The position numbers and the translations under genes are program-made. The notes under the pieces were generated by a model. That model searched no databases, was not told the origin of the DNA, and saw only the letters and a program-made list of their open reading frames with translations. A stretch of DNA of 64,000 nucleotides from Argopecten irradians (taxonomy: Eukaryota; Mollusca; Bivalvia; Pectinida; Pectinidae): assembly GCF_041381155.1 (NCBI RefSeq), contig NC_091138.1:31675604-31739603 (forward strand), in the 5' to 3' direction. Below are positions 36,815 through 47,574 of the stretch, piece after piece. The stretch's first letter is position 1, and each line of letters begins with the position of its first letter.

Positions 36815-38448
36815 GCCCCCCGAACTTATGTGATTTATCAGTAAAAAGAAAATAGATCAAGCACAGAACACGATACTGGACTTTTCCTGATTCCGTGCGA
36901 AGCATCATGATTTGTCGATATAAAAGCACATTCCTCTGATCATGTTCGCCTGCGTACAACATGCTATCGTTCATCTTCACGTGATTTATCAATAAAGTCG
37001 CCATCATGGGCAAGGCACGCGCGCGCCCCTTCCGTCATTCGGTGCACGTCCATCCTGAAGAAGGTGCGGACACAGCAATCTACCCATACCTATATCTATA
37101 GCGCGTTCCAATGATATTACCCAATTGTTTTGTACTGAATAATGCTCTTACTAAAGGTACATGTTGTCTCACGAGAAATTGAGCTAGTTAAATTTCAAAA
37201 CAGGAAAAAATAGGATTGAACGTTAGTTCTCTCTGTAAACGTATAAACCTTAAAAAGAAGGGGTTCCAATCTTAGATTAACATATCACCAGTTCACCAAC
37301 GACAATATATAGAGAATATAGTTTAGCAAAAGGGGTCGCAATGGCTGTCCGGATACCCGGTAAGATGTCTTCGACCTCTGAGCTGCAGTGGCCGAATTAG
37401 TTATTCATCTCGGGAATGAGGTGTCGAACTTAACACACTTGGCTCTTATTTTCCTATTAGCACTTTGCATGCCTGTCGTGGCCAAGCTGCTAAGGTGTCC
37501 ATAGCCGAATCTTATCCAACTACTAGTCCTCGACCTCTGTGTCACGGTTCTATATCAATGTCACAAGGTCTAAGAAGTCATTATAAATTTAGGTTATTAC
37601 TTGGTGCTATGCGATGAGCGATGGTTTTATACGAGTGTTCCAGTTTCCCTCTGTCAACACAACCGTACAAAGTCTTGAAGTGGTGCCGACTGTCTATTCA
37701 TGCTTTACAAATTGAACATGACATGTATAATATTATATCTGAGAATTAGTTACATTAGTAGTTTAGCCCTAAATGACCTTGGTTGTCGATGGGTCGTAAA
37801 ACTTACAAACAAACAAATAGTTACAGTATATATTTATTTAAGTTGTCTAGATAAAAAAAATAGATGAAATAAGTATACTCTACATGGTGTATAATTGTTT
37901 TTATTCTAAAACTTGAAAATGTCTATGGACACTCCGGCAGGTCGAATTTATAGATAAATTGTAACTAATTATCAGATTCAGATCCATGTGGCGTGCTTAT
38001 GATAATGTATTAACTCTGTTTGTTTGAAGTTTTGTTGATTAGTAGCGCTCTTCGCGTCTAATACACATACAAATTGATGATAGTATCGATCAACAAAGTG
38101 TTAATTGTAAAAGATGAAACAGATTTGCTCTGATGTCATGTAAGACACGCGCATCGTTACTAAGGTCTGAGTGGCGGAAGTTATATATACTTCTGATGTG
38201 GTAGGGTCGGACAAGTCTCAGATAATGCTCCAGATTTATGTAAATCACGTCAAAAGTTCTAAAACGTCTGCCTTCTCTCATTCTGACGATTAGAGTACCA
38301 TGTAATCTCCACATTCTGTGTAAATCATGATGTGGGAGTTCACGGCGTAACCGTGGTGATTGCGTAACCAAGGTGATACTTTTACATATGTATTAGGTCA
38401 ACGGACTTCAAGATATAAACATACTGCTCTATGGTAATTTTCGCGGTG
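36815..38448. other. Intergenic DNA with a decayed tRNA-related stretch
   Basis: 37335-37560 has GTGGCCAAGCTGCTAAGGTG and two TCGACCTCTG stretches, reminiscent of a type-2 tRNA-derived SINE, but degenerate. 37758-37815 resembles a SINE tail (CCTAAATGACCTTGGTTGTC, AAACAAACAAA). No gene is recognised. Confidence 0.35.
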
Positions 38449-38519
38449 TCTTATTAAAGCGATTACCACACGCACGGACCATGTAGTCGTGGGACGGGTC
38501 ATAATCGGGAGGGACATTA
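38449..38519. repeat. 71-bp repeat, copy 1 (identical at 39111-39181)
   Basis: Identical to 39111-39181 over 71 bp, 662 bp apart, ending GGGAGGGACATTA. On the minus strand one frame reads NVPPDYDPSHDYMVRACGNR, open in both copies. Identity this complete suggests recent duplication. Confidence 0.9.
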
Positions 38520-39110
38520 CGCACAGTGTATGAACGGAAGTGTATAGTATTTTTTTAAATTTCGTAGTTGCGAGTCTGTATAGCGGTACTCGGTCACTTG
38601 CTAGGACAAATGAAACAATCAATCATGGATAATTCTTGCAAATTTTATTCATTCTATAAGTTTTTGTTGTAATTTTCGGTTATAAACGGCGTTATGGATA
38701 GAAATTTGAACAACCAGTGACTAATGAAATGTTGAGGGTTAACCAGCATTAACATTTGAGACACTTGTTGTGAGTTGATCTGCTGTTCATCATCGAAGAA
38801 TTGAGACACCCGCCTAATATTTTGCACTATTTTAAGGTATTCTGTCTGTCTTTCATTACTTGTAGCACCATCACAGGTCTATAAATGAATCCAACAATTG
38901 CATTGTTTTGAACTGGCGATGTATAGTTGCTTACGAGGACGCTTATATAGTCGATGTATTATTTTCAAAATCATGTTCATGAATTTGTTTATATTCATGT
39001 GATGAAGACGTCTATAATGTTAAACATATTTGTAGTTACGAATAATGCCGATATTTGGTGTTTTACCGACCTGTACACCATGCCTGTTTTCATTCATCCC
39101 GCTTCGATAC

Positions 39111-39181
39111 TCTTATTAAAGCGATTACCACACGCACGGACCATGTAGTCGTGGGACGGGTCATAATCGGGAGGGACATTA
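39111..39181. repeat. 71-bp repeat, copy 2
   Basis: Second copy of the block at 38449-38519; flanks differ completely on both sides. Confidence 0.9.
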
Positions 39182-39862
39182 TTCATCGGACAGTCATTTT
39201 TGTCCTCGTCAGGCCCTTGTAAGTACAAGTTATTATATAGACACATTTGTATTGATTCCAGTGTAATAAAGAACCGCTAATAATAATATTTCCTCTAAAA
39301 TACACACATTTACAGTAGACTGTCAGGCGGTATGACGGTCTCTTTTCGGGCAATTATTTTCATTTTAGCTTTGAATAAAAGTTAAACTCGAGTAGGCCTA
39401 CACATAAATTGGATGCCGTAACTCTCAATTACATGACATTCTTTGCAAGAAAATGTTTTCGGCCAAATATTTAAAAACATTTGAATGACGGCGAAATAAT
39501 GCCAATTCTAGGCTCGCTACTGTTATATGGAATGATTTACGACCATATCTGGTCTAAATCTGGAACTACGTAGCTTAAACATGATACAAGAACCTGGTCA
39601 CGCGAGCTGTCTCCTGGTTACGTAAACAATGTCACCACAGATGTGCAGGCATGCGCTCAGCCCGTGTGATAGGTTCTGTCGTCGTGACCCCTGCCCCCGG
39701 GCCTGCATCCGTGGGTGTCGGATGACGGTGTGACAGGCCGATTCAGGGACGGCGTTGAAATTGTAACCCAATCAGAGTCGTCCCGTTCATAATGGGTCGG
39801 CGCGACATCAGAGGAATGACAATGCAGGTTATTATTCAACGTGACATAATGGTGGCATGGAG
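39182..39862. other. Intergenic DNA
   Basis: Nothing recognised. Confidence 0.3.
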
Positions 39863-40074
39863 CACAGGGACCTGAAAATTACTACAGTTTTAAAATATAT
39901 ATTTAGACCTATCCTAGCGTCCATAGATCTTTTTCGTAGTTTTTTGAGTAAATATAAAAAATAGTAAAATCGTACATCTGCTTGCTTCTCCTATTAGTTT
40001 ACATACCAATGGAGAGATGGGATTTTTCTAGACCTAAAAAACGTGGGAGTAAAAATGATTCTCAGGCACCTGTG
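39863..40074 (+). mobile_element. hAT-type MITE, about 212 bp, no target duplication seen
   Basis: Begins CACAGGGACCTGAAAATTAC and ends GATTCTCAGGCACCTGTG. The outer ends match the family, but the flanks (GCATGGAG and TCACAGAG) do not match, so the insertion is old or rearranged. Confidence 0.6.
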
Positions 40075-40455
40075 TCACAGAGCTGTGACCGTCGACTGTC
40101 GTATGAGAAGAGTGTTACGCCTTTAAAGCTGTAGTTCTTCATACAGAACAACTGACATCTTCACTATCCTGTTCGTATTTCATTTTTATTTTCAAAATCA
40201 ATTCTATCTTTAATTTTGTAATTAGCTCCAATTTCTTTTCTGGCTTTAAACAAATGTTATGTCACTCTGAGAAAATGCGGATTTCAATGATTAGACATAT
40301 TTTAACCTGCGATTCTGGCTCGGCCTATTACTACATGTTTATAAGTGAATAGTATGTCTTTAGGCAATGTTTAGTCTCTACTAAATTCTGTATAAGCAAA
40401 TAGATACGGCGTTCTGGAATAGTCTTTTGATGTTTGTAAACTTGCTGTTTAATAT

Positions 40456-40666
40456 CACAGGGACCTGAGAATTAGTTAGGCCTACAGATTATATAATCAT
40501 GGACCCACCAGAATGCCTTAAGACCATTTTTAGACGTTTTAGAGCTCACCAGAGTGCCTTCAGACCATTTTTAGATCTAGAGCTCTAAAACGTCTAAAAA
40601 TTGGTCTGAAGGCACTCTGGTGGGTCCATGATTAAATAATCTGTAACTAATTCTCAGATCCCTGTG
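40456..40666 (+). mobile_element. hAT-type MITE, 211 bp, near-complete palindrome
   Basis: Termini CACAGGGACCTGAGAATTAG and CTAATTCTCAGATCCCTGTG, with a perfect 8-bp target duplication TTTAATAT at 40448-40455 and 40667-40674. The arms continue inward for roughly 90 bp (GGACCCACCAGAATGCCTT pairs with AAGGCACTCTGGTGGGTCC), so the element could fold into one long hairpin. Confidence 0.92.
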
Positions 40667-40767
40667 TTTAATATGATACTGTTATCAAATGGGGACACGT
40701 TGTAAACCAATGAACGAAAGAAAGCTGTTCTTTTACTTAACAAAATTATATAATAACTATATCGTAT

Positions 40768-40860
40768 CACAGGGGTCTGAGAATCAGTCGAGGTTTTTTT
40801 TTCAATTCGGACCCTCCAGTGTCCATAGAGGTCTAGATAAAAAATCATAATTCTAATCTA
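40768..40860 (+). mobile_element. hAT-type MITE, single-ended fragment
   Basis: Starts CACAGGGGTCTGAGAATCAG and carries an inner segment (GTCCATAGAGGTCTAGA) like that of the copy at 39863-40074. No opposite end was found downstream. Confidence 0.5.
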
Positions 40861-41069
40861 AATGGTATACAATACATTTGATAAACCATGTAGAATGTGA
40901 GTTTTATCGATTTTCAATAAAGGTTCCAGTGATCGGTTTCAAATCATGGGTGTCATGTAACAGCTAGTTATGAAGAGGAAAATTGCTGTTGCAAGAGTGT
41001 GGCATTTAAAGGGAGGTAATTCATTATAGTGAGAAACAATATTTCGAGATAATAAAACTACACACATTA

Positions 41070-43681
41070 GTATGAATTTCCATTTATTTTATTGAAAATA
41101 TTCTGTACAATTTTTTATAAAAGGATATAAAATATACAATGCATATTATTGTGTCAGATTAATTGAGCTAAAATATATACAAAACAATTCAGAATTATTT
41201 TATTCACATCGGCCATAACAAAGAACCATTCCTGTGGGTTTAGGAAAGTTTTTCAAAGTTTTTAAAGGCGTGAGAAACCTATGTATTCAGCATCTGCTGA
41301 AAATCAATTGTCCAAATAGCATTTCTATAGGCCAATCAGCTATTTTTACCGATTATTTACAGTTGTAATACCCAATGAAGGAAAACAACAGCTCACACGA
41401 GCCAAACAGTTGGCGTCATCAATACATGCAGTGTTAATTACCACACACATTGTCTTTTATGTCATCAATTTTAGTTCTTATCTAACAGTTTTGAGGTGAT
41501 GGTGACACAAAAATGAATTTTCTTAGCAACTGATATTTACTTCTTTTTCATTTCTATATGGGTGAAAATAATCAAACATTGGTCTACTAATTAAAGTAGA
41601 TAAATATATTGTACAAGTATCTTAATTCTCATGAAATACTCTGGCATGTTAGCACTCAGCAAGTCTTATGCTGACTAGCCATTTTTTCCACTTGGTTGAG
41701 ATATCTTATATCTTTAGAACAATCATTGTAAGATCATATTAGTATCTTCTACATTAGTATATATACACATGGCACATACTCTTAATCACAATATGTACAA
41801 AGATTCATACATTTTATTTACATCCTTCTTACAATCTTTTATACCTATATACAGTGTATATTGCCTAGTTTTGTTATAGAAGTGTAGTTACAATGTTAAT
41901 CAATAATTTTGATTACAACACAGAGAGGATTTGATGATGTCTGTTTGACATAACAACAGTAATTCTAACTTCATGGAATGAACATTTACATATTTACATC
42001 TATGTAGGTATCTTAAACAATGTGAATGATAATAAATGAATATGTTCTCTGCTCCTTACTGATCACTTAATTCTGTTCACTGATGATTTTATTAACACCC
42101 TATACAGAACTACCAGAGTTACTTCCCCTCCATTTCACTATGTCAGTACTGGCAGAGTAAAAGAAAGGGAAGTAACTCTGGTAGATCAGAATGACTCCAC
42201 CCAATATATATGCCCCCATTCCTAGGTTCGGAGAATCGCTTACACTATCTTGCACCTATCATATGAAAATATAAATACAGTATTGCAAAGTTCTTCTGCA
42301 AATAGAACACTGACTTATTTTTACATATATTAGTCTAAATTTGGTCCAATCAAGCATAATCCCTTTATTTTCTCAATTTTAATGTAAACTAAGAAATCAT
42401 TGCGAATACTTTTCTAGTGATGATTTGAAAACAACAATCACACTGTATGGAAGACTAAACCACTCATGAGTTCATAACGGTGATGTCCCTAGAAAAATGG
42501 AGTACTTCTAATTGATATCCAAATTGTAAACATATCTATGGTAGCAAATCTGTTTTGAACAGGTTCCTGATACACTGAAATGTACAAATCTGGTGGATAA
42601 TCAATATAATTCAGATTGATTTACAAAAACTAGAACAGCAATTCCCAAACTTGCTATAACCAGCATACTTTTTGACATGATACATATATACATGTATATA
42701 TAACTGTTGAAACATTTACAAGAATATCACTCAATATTTATCATTTCTAAATTTCTTCTAAAGAAAATCACAATTATACATTTTAATTGAAACTTCTATG
42801 TAAGAACTGTTTGAAGCTGATATTGTGTCAACAATATCCTGAATCAATTAGCACTTAATATGAATACAAGATGCTGCACTTATACTTATCATTATAAGTT
42901 AATATTATATGTACAGAGATCTAAATTAAGTACATGTTATGTAATAAAGTTGTCAGTAATAAAGTTACCAAAAATAAATCATCTAGTTTTCTTAACTTCA
43001 AAACATTTTTTTTTGTGCAAGTCCATGTAATAACCAGAATTTTAAAGAGAAAATGACAGCAACATTTTACACTGCTATCAATGTTATCGGTAATCAGAAT
43101 CATAACCAATTGGTATACTATATACAGGTCTTCAGATTTTACCTGTAACTGTAAATGGTAAATGATTTCAGTGTTAACAACAATATAACATAACATTATC
43201 AGAACGTCCAAAAGACTCCTGATCATGAGAGTATGGTATGTTTTTTTCATCCCAAAAAATATTAAATTTGCCTGTTGGGTTTGAAGCACTTGAAATACTT
43301 TTCATAAGTTTTGACTTAAGATTTGTGAGAAATGATGATTTCATTTCTAAATCTACTAAATATCAAGAGTCAATTGGATGCCCTGTCTAACTGCAATAAC
43401 ATATTTGCACTTACACCCGAATTAATAGTAATGCAGATACATGTTTTTCTTCCAGTAAGACATTTTCCTGCTACACATTTTCAGTTTCTGATAAATTAAT
43501 ATGACTAATATTTTCCTCAATAACAATGGATTACAGCTATTGATCTGTCCAGGTTATAATAAAATATTCCTGGAGTTCTAGATTATCAAAGGTACTCCTA
43601 GATTCCTGGAGTCTGTTCCAAGTACAGGAGATACGTCTCAATATCAGATATGTTTTACAGATGTAGAGTCAAGTTAGGAAA
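41070..43681 (-). other. Probable long 3' UTR of the Ly6 gene
   Basis: About 2.6 kb of AT-rich DNA follows the Ly6 stop with no credible exon. The minus strand reads AATAAAATAAATGG near 41080-41093, a plausible poly(A) signal. A 75-bp hairpin element sits inside at 42110-42184. The extent is inferred from composition and the distal signal; earlier poly(A) sites are possible. Confidence 0.35.
42110..42184. mobile_element. 75-bp hairpin MITE, CTACCAGAGTTACTTCCC family
   Basis: CTACCAGAGTTACTTCCC faces GGGAAGTAACTCTGGTAG, with GTCAGTACTGGCAGAGTAAA in the loop. The same element is at 60930-61003. Confidence 0.85.
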
Positions 43682-46382
43682 TCATAAAACACTAATTTTA
43701 TAAGAGAAGAAAGCAAGCACAATGGATACAACTAGTGTCCATTTTGTCCACATGGAGGTTGCAGCATTACAGTCGTCTGACGTACAAGTGTAGACACAGG
43801 CTCTGTACATACGATCGTGGTCAGGGTAGAAAATATCCTGGCATTGGTCTCCAAGGTCACGGGAGCTACAGAATCGATGAGTTCCGACGACACCTGTTAA
43901 ATTCAGAAAATAAAATGAAATTGCATGTTAACTCAAACTTGAGAATGCAAAGCATTCAGTGCTCCAGTTAAGATAACAGTAAATTACCTCCAAATATTGT
44001 ATGAACGTGTACAAATTACCATGCAATATTTGTATTACTAACCCAATTAACATGAGTGATTTTATCAGGAGATTTTTTTTTATTTAAACATATTTCATTT
44101 GCACATTATATACAAATGGGATTAGACACACTAGTTGTTAACTTATAATCAATCTTCTCCCATTATAACATCCACAGATAAAGTCAGAAGAAATTTAGTA
44201 AAGTCTATCTTTAAATGAGATGAATTTGAGTCATTTGTGAGTCTGCTTCAACTGTGATCTTGTTTCAGATATATATTTGTACAATCGCTATTCTATCATC
44301 AATAACTTTATACAATATAAATTTTATCAAAAGTTTTAGGTCCGTACCAAAGTCAAGTTCTACCCCACTCCTTCAAAAGTGCGTTTATATTACTCACCAT
44401 TCCAAAAATTATCAGGATTTGGTTTTTAATAGTTTAATGTCCTATTAACAGACAGGATCATGTAAGGACGGGCCAACTTTGTTGGTGGAGGAAAGACTTT
44501 GAAAGTCACAAAATGTTTCTAATGAGACCTACCTCCCCACAGTCCTGTGATTTTGATGCAGTAGCGCGAGTTCCACACTGTACAATACTGTGAGGACAGA
44601 GGGTTGATTGTGAAGTCATGGTCAAAGTGCTCCTGGCAGTTATGGTCCAATGTAGAGTTACACTGGAAACAGTTAAGGCCTTGCACTGAAAATCATAATT
44701 AGACAAAATTTTAACATTAAACCTTTTAATAAGAAGAGGCCCAATGTGCCGTAATGGTCATTTGACAAAATACTAGTTTACCATATAGAAGAAATGCACA
44801 GTAATAGAACATTGGGATAAATAGCAAAATATAAATTGGGCTAATGGGCTTCTTGACCAAGTCTGTAGGTCAAGGTCATTCTAATGAACACATTTGAAGT
44901 CCTTCACCCAGAATGCTACAGGCCTAATTTCTGAATGATTTAAGACTTTAACTTACTGAGAAGTTGTTTAATTTGAAGATTTCCATCTATATGTACAGTA
45001 TAGTTGATCTCTGAATGAGACCTTGTAAAATGTTTGCCTAGCTATTATTCCTGAAAATCTTAGGCCCAAACTCCGTCAAAGTCATGACAGTACTGAAAAA
45101 AATGTCTTTTATCTGTTACCTGATACACGTGACCTTGAATAAAGGACAAGGTCATTCATTTGAACAAATTTAGTAGCTGTCAACCCCGCTTGCTACAGGT
45201 CCAAGAAAAGGTTTCTGGGTCTCTATGTATAGGTTATCAACAAGAAATTATTTCAATATTTTAGACTTTTTGACCTCTAGGACTTTGAGAAGGTCAAGGT
45301 CATTTGTTTGAACAAACTTGGTACCACTTCAGCCTGCATGCTTCAGGCCTAATATCAGTACCCTGTAACCTGGGCCAATCGGTTATTGAGAAGGAACTTT
45401 GAATGAATGATATATATATTATAATACTCTTCATAATCTCAAATTTAACATTAAGGTTACGCTAATATACATTTGTAATAAAACAAAGTCATGATGTTTT
45501 TGTTCTTCAGCCAAATTAGTTGATTCAATGTCTTACATTTGTTTTTTTTCATAAAAAATACATGTGTTCAATTGTATAATCAATTATCCATAAAAAAAAT
45601 GCAACAAATGTACAGTAAAGTGTTTCTTTTATTGAACTACCTTGTATTGCAAGAGTTATAAAAAACATATGTACAGCACATGATGTATTTTAAAATTAAT
45701 TGACAAAATAAGTATTCATGCATGGATGCATTCTTCACATCACAATCACTATTGATTCAACAATAAATTTTAAGTAAAACTATGTGTATATTAAAACAGA
45801 AAAACCTGCAAGTAATTTTTTTCTGACTGATTTTCACAGAGATGTTTTGATCATTTCTGAGGTAATTTGTTGTGCATGTCTAGTATGTTATTTTTCATGT
45901 AAGTTCGACTACCCATGTGATATCTAGGCAATTAACTTCTGTCTTTGCTGCTACCAGGATATTTTTTTAAACGTTTTATTTTTTTATATATATAAAATTA
46001 TATGTTATCAAGTATGTTAAACCTGATTTTCCGTGGGAAATGACCAGATATTATATATAAATTAAGAATGGGATAGACAATTTTCATACAGGACTATGTA
46101 TTTTTTTACCTGGAAATCATGAGAGTGTATAAACATGCAACACAGATACAGGTATACACATGCATGTGCTATTTTTAATTGGAGTTCGACAGTATACACT
46201 GTACGTTTATATTATAAGTATTAAAAAGAAAGTCAAACTTATGTGTTTATAACAATAACACATCTTGTCTCGAACTTAGAACCACACCTTGTACAGGTGT
46301 GCTAATTATCGGTTATCATACCTGTTGAAATGGTCGTCAAAATGACGACAATCATCGCCCCCAAGTGGTACAAATTCTGCAT
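43682..46382 (-). CDS. Ly6/uPAR (quiver/sleepless-like) GPI-anchored protein, 3 exons, complete
   Basis: Minus-strand exons are 46382-46322, 44685-44533 and 43893-43682 (TGA). The splice sites are ACAG^GTATGA, TTTTCAG^TG, GGAG^GTAGGT and TTTAACAG^GT, all phase 1, giving 141 aa. Residues 1-23 form a signal peptide (MQNLYHLGAM, then a hydrophobic run). The mature part starts LNCFQCNSTLDHNC. It holds ten cysteines and the motifs YCIKITG, RFCSSRDLGDQC and ACVYTCTSDDCN; the closing CN is the hallmark of three-finger Ly6/uPAR domains. A hydrophobic tail after CNAATS fits a GPI signal. NST offers an N-glycosylation site. The RFCSSRD and YTC spacing is typical of the quiver/sleepless group, whose fly member modulates potassium channels and nicotinic receptors; that role here is inference. 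The first exon exists in two copies (see 46953-47013). Intron 1 carries repeats with TCAAGGTCA motifs. Confidence 0.88.
44419..44500. mobile_element. Fragment of the TTAATGTCCTATTAACAG repeat family
   Basis: GTTTAATGTCCTATTAACAG, AGGATCATGTAAGGACGGGC then TTGGTGGAGGAAAG; the 5' part of the SINE-like family, located in intron 2 of the Ly6 gene. Confidence 0.55.
44860..45400. repeat. Three related modules with TCAAGGTCA motifs, Ly6 intron 1
   Basis: Starting near 44868, 45150 and 45293, each has A(G/C)AAGGTCATT followed by TTTGAACAAA-like sequence and GCTACAGGCC or GCTTCAGGCC. TCAAGGTCA is the extended half-site bound by orphan nuclear receptors of the ERR/FTZ-F1 type. A relative lies at 55445-55580. 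Most likely a dispersed repeat family; regulatory action is unproven. Confidence 0.5.
45400..46250. other. Ly6 intron 1, AT-rich
   Basis: No exon or repeat recognised beyond A/T-rich low-complexity tracts. Confidence 0.4.
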
Positions 46383-46861
46383 CTTCTTTGCTCAATAAAT
46401 GTATCGCTTCTCCACACAGTGTTTTCGTATACAGTTATATATCGGTTTGAAAATGGCTTCACTTCCTGTATTATTCACACCTGAGAAATCGATCGTAGCG
46501 ACACCTGTAATGTGTACATACCTGTCGACTGATTCACCATTAAAGGGGAATAACTCCTCGATTCGAACTTTCCAATAAAAATTGTGTATGTTTAGTTGTC
46601 TTCATGAAACAATGTTTGATTCAATACATGAAAAAGTGCACACACTAAGCATGTTTAAATTTACTTGATATAATTACAGTTTTAGATATCTGACAAAAAT
46701 ATGTAATAGATCTAATACGAAAATGATGGACGTAGACTAGTATACAATGATTAAATAATTAATCAACAGTGACTTCTGGTGTACGACTCTCCGTTACAAT
46801 ATCTGTAGTGAAATTAGTGTTCATATAAAAGTAAGTATTTTTCCAGTGATTGTCTAATTAG
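46254..46861 (-). repeat. Tandem duplication, proximal copy: Ly6 promoter, 5' UTR and first exon
   Basis: About 610 bp repeated at 46883-47538 with only a 21-bp gap and high identity by eye. It spans the start of intron 1, the 61-nt exon and some 470 bp of upstream DNA. Shared landmarks on the plus strand are TCTCGAACTTAGAACCACAC, ATGGCTTCACTTCCTGTATT and CAGTGACTTCTGGTGTACGA. Differences are substitutions and small indels. It is a direct duplication without obvious terminal repeats, so not a transposon by itself. Confidence 0.9.
46435..46441 (-). promoter_or_regulatory. TATA-like box, proximal Ly6 promoter
   Basis: On the minus strand this reads TATATAA, about 53 bp upstream of the ATG at 46382. 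That would place initiation some 20-25 bp before the ATG. Spacing is the only support; no initiator element was confirmed. Confidence 0.4.
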
Positions 46862-46952
46862 TAATAGGTACAGCATATATGATCATAACACTTCTTGTCT
46901 CGAACTTAGAACCACACCTTGTACAGGTGTGCTAATTATCGGTTTATCATAC

Positions 46953-47013
46953 CTGTTGAAATGGTCGTCAAAATGACGACAATTGTCGCCCCCAAGTGGT
47001 ACAAATTCTGCAT
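46953..47013 (-). CDS. Duplicate signal-peptide first exon of the Ly6 gene (possible alternative first exon)
   Basis: This 61-nt segment is a second copy of Ly6 exon 1, 631 bp further upstream. It keeps the ATG, the open frame, phase 1 and the donor ACAG^GTATGATAAA. It differs from the proximal copy at residue 10 (Thr for Met), within the hydrophobic core of the signal peptide. If spliced to the exon at 44685 it would give the same mature protein after signal cleavage. Intactness suggests either a recent duplication or a used alternative promoter. Transcript data are needed to tell which copy is live. Confidence 0.6.
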
Positions 47014-47065
47014 CTTCTTTGCTCAATAAATGTATCGCTTCTCCACACAGTGTTTTCGTATACAG

Positions 47066-47071
47066 TTATAA
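47066..47071 (-). promoter_or_regulatory. TATA-like box, distal Ly6 promoter (2 bp shorter)
   Basis: Counterpart of the proximal box at the same spacing from its ATG. It reads TTATAA because a TA pair is missing, so the two duplicated promoters differ exactly in the core element. Confidence 0.35.
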
Positions 47072-47574
47072 TCGGTTTGAAAATGGCTTCACTTCCTGTA
47101 TTATTCACACCTGAGAAATCGACCGTAGCGACACCTGTAATGTGTACATACCTGTCGTCTGATTCACCATTAAAGGGAAATAACTCCTCGATTCGAACTT
47201 ACCGGGGAAAAAAATTAGAGCGGTTTTCCAATTCAAATTTGTGTATGTTTAGTTGTCTTCAGTGAAACAATGTTTGATTCAATAATTGAAAAAGAGCACA
47301 CACTAAGCATGAATAAGTTTACTTCATATATTTACAGTTTTAGATATCTGAATATCTGACAAATGCAACCAAGCTGTTTTTGATAGATTTAATACGAAAA
47401 TGATGGATGTAGACTAGTATACAATGATTAAATAATTAATTGACAGTGACTTCTGGTGTACGACTTTCCGTTACAATATCTGTAGTTAAATCAGTGTTCA
47501 TATAAAAGTTAGTATTTTTCCAGTGATTGTCTAATTGTATTTCAATATGTTTCACACCATGTCAGTCTTGGCAT

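Larger units (their letters stand above)
46883..47538 (-). repeat. Tandem duplication, distal copy: Ly6 promoter, 5' UTR and first exon
   Basis: Distal copy of the duplicated promoter and first-exon block. It carries extra sequence around 47202-47240 that the proximal copy lacks, where the proximal copy is shorter, so one copy gained or lost roughly 30 bp. Its outer end runs directly into the decayed retrotransposon at 47575-48950. Confidence 0.88.
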
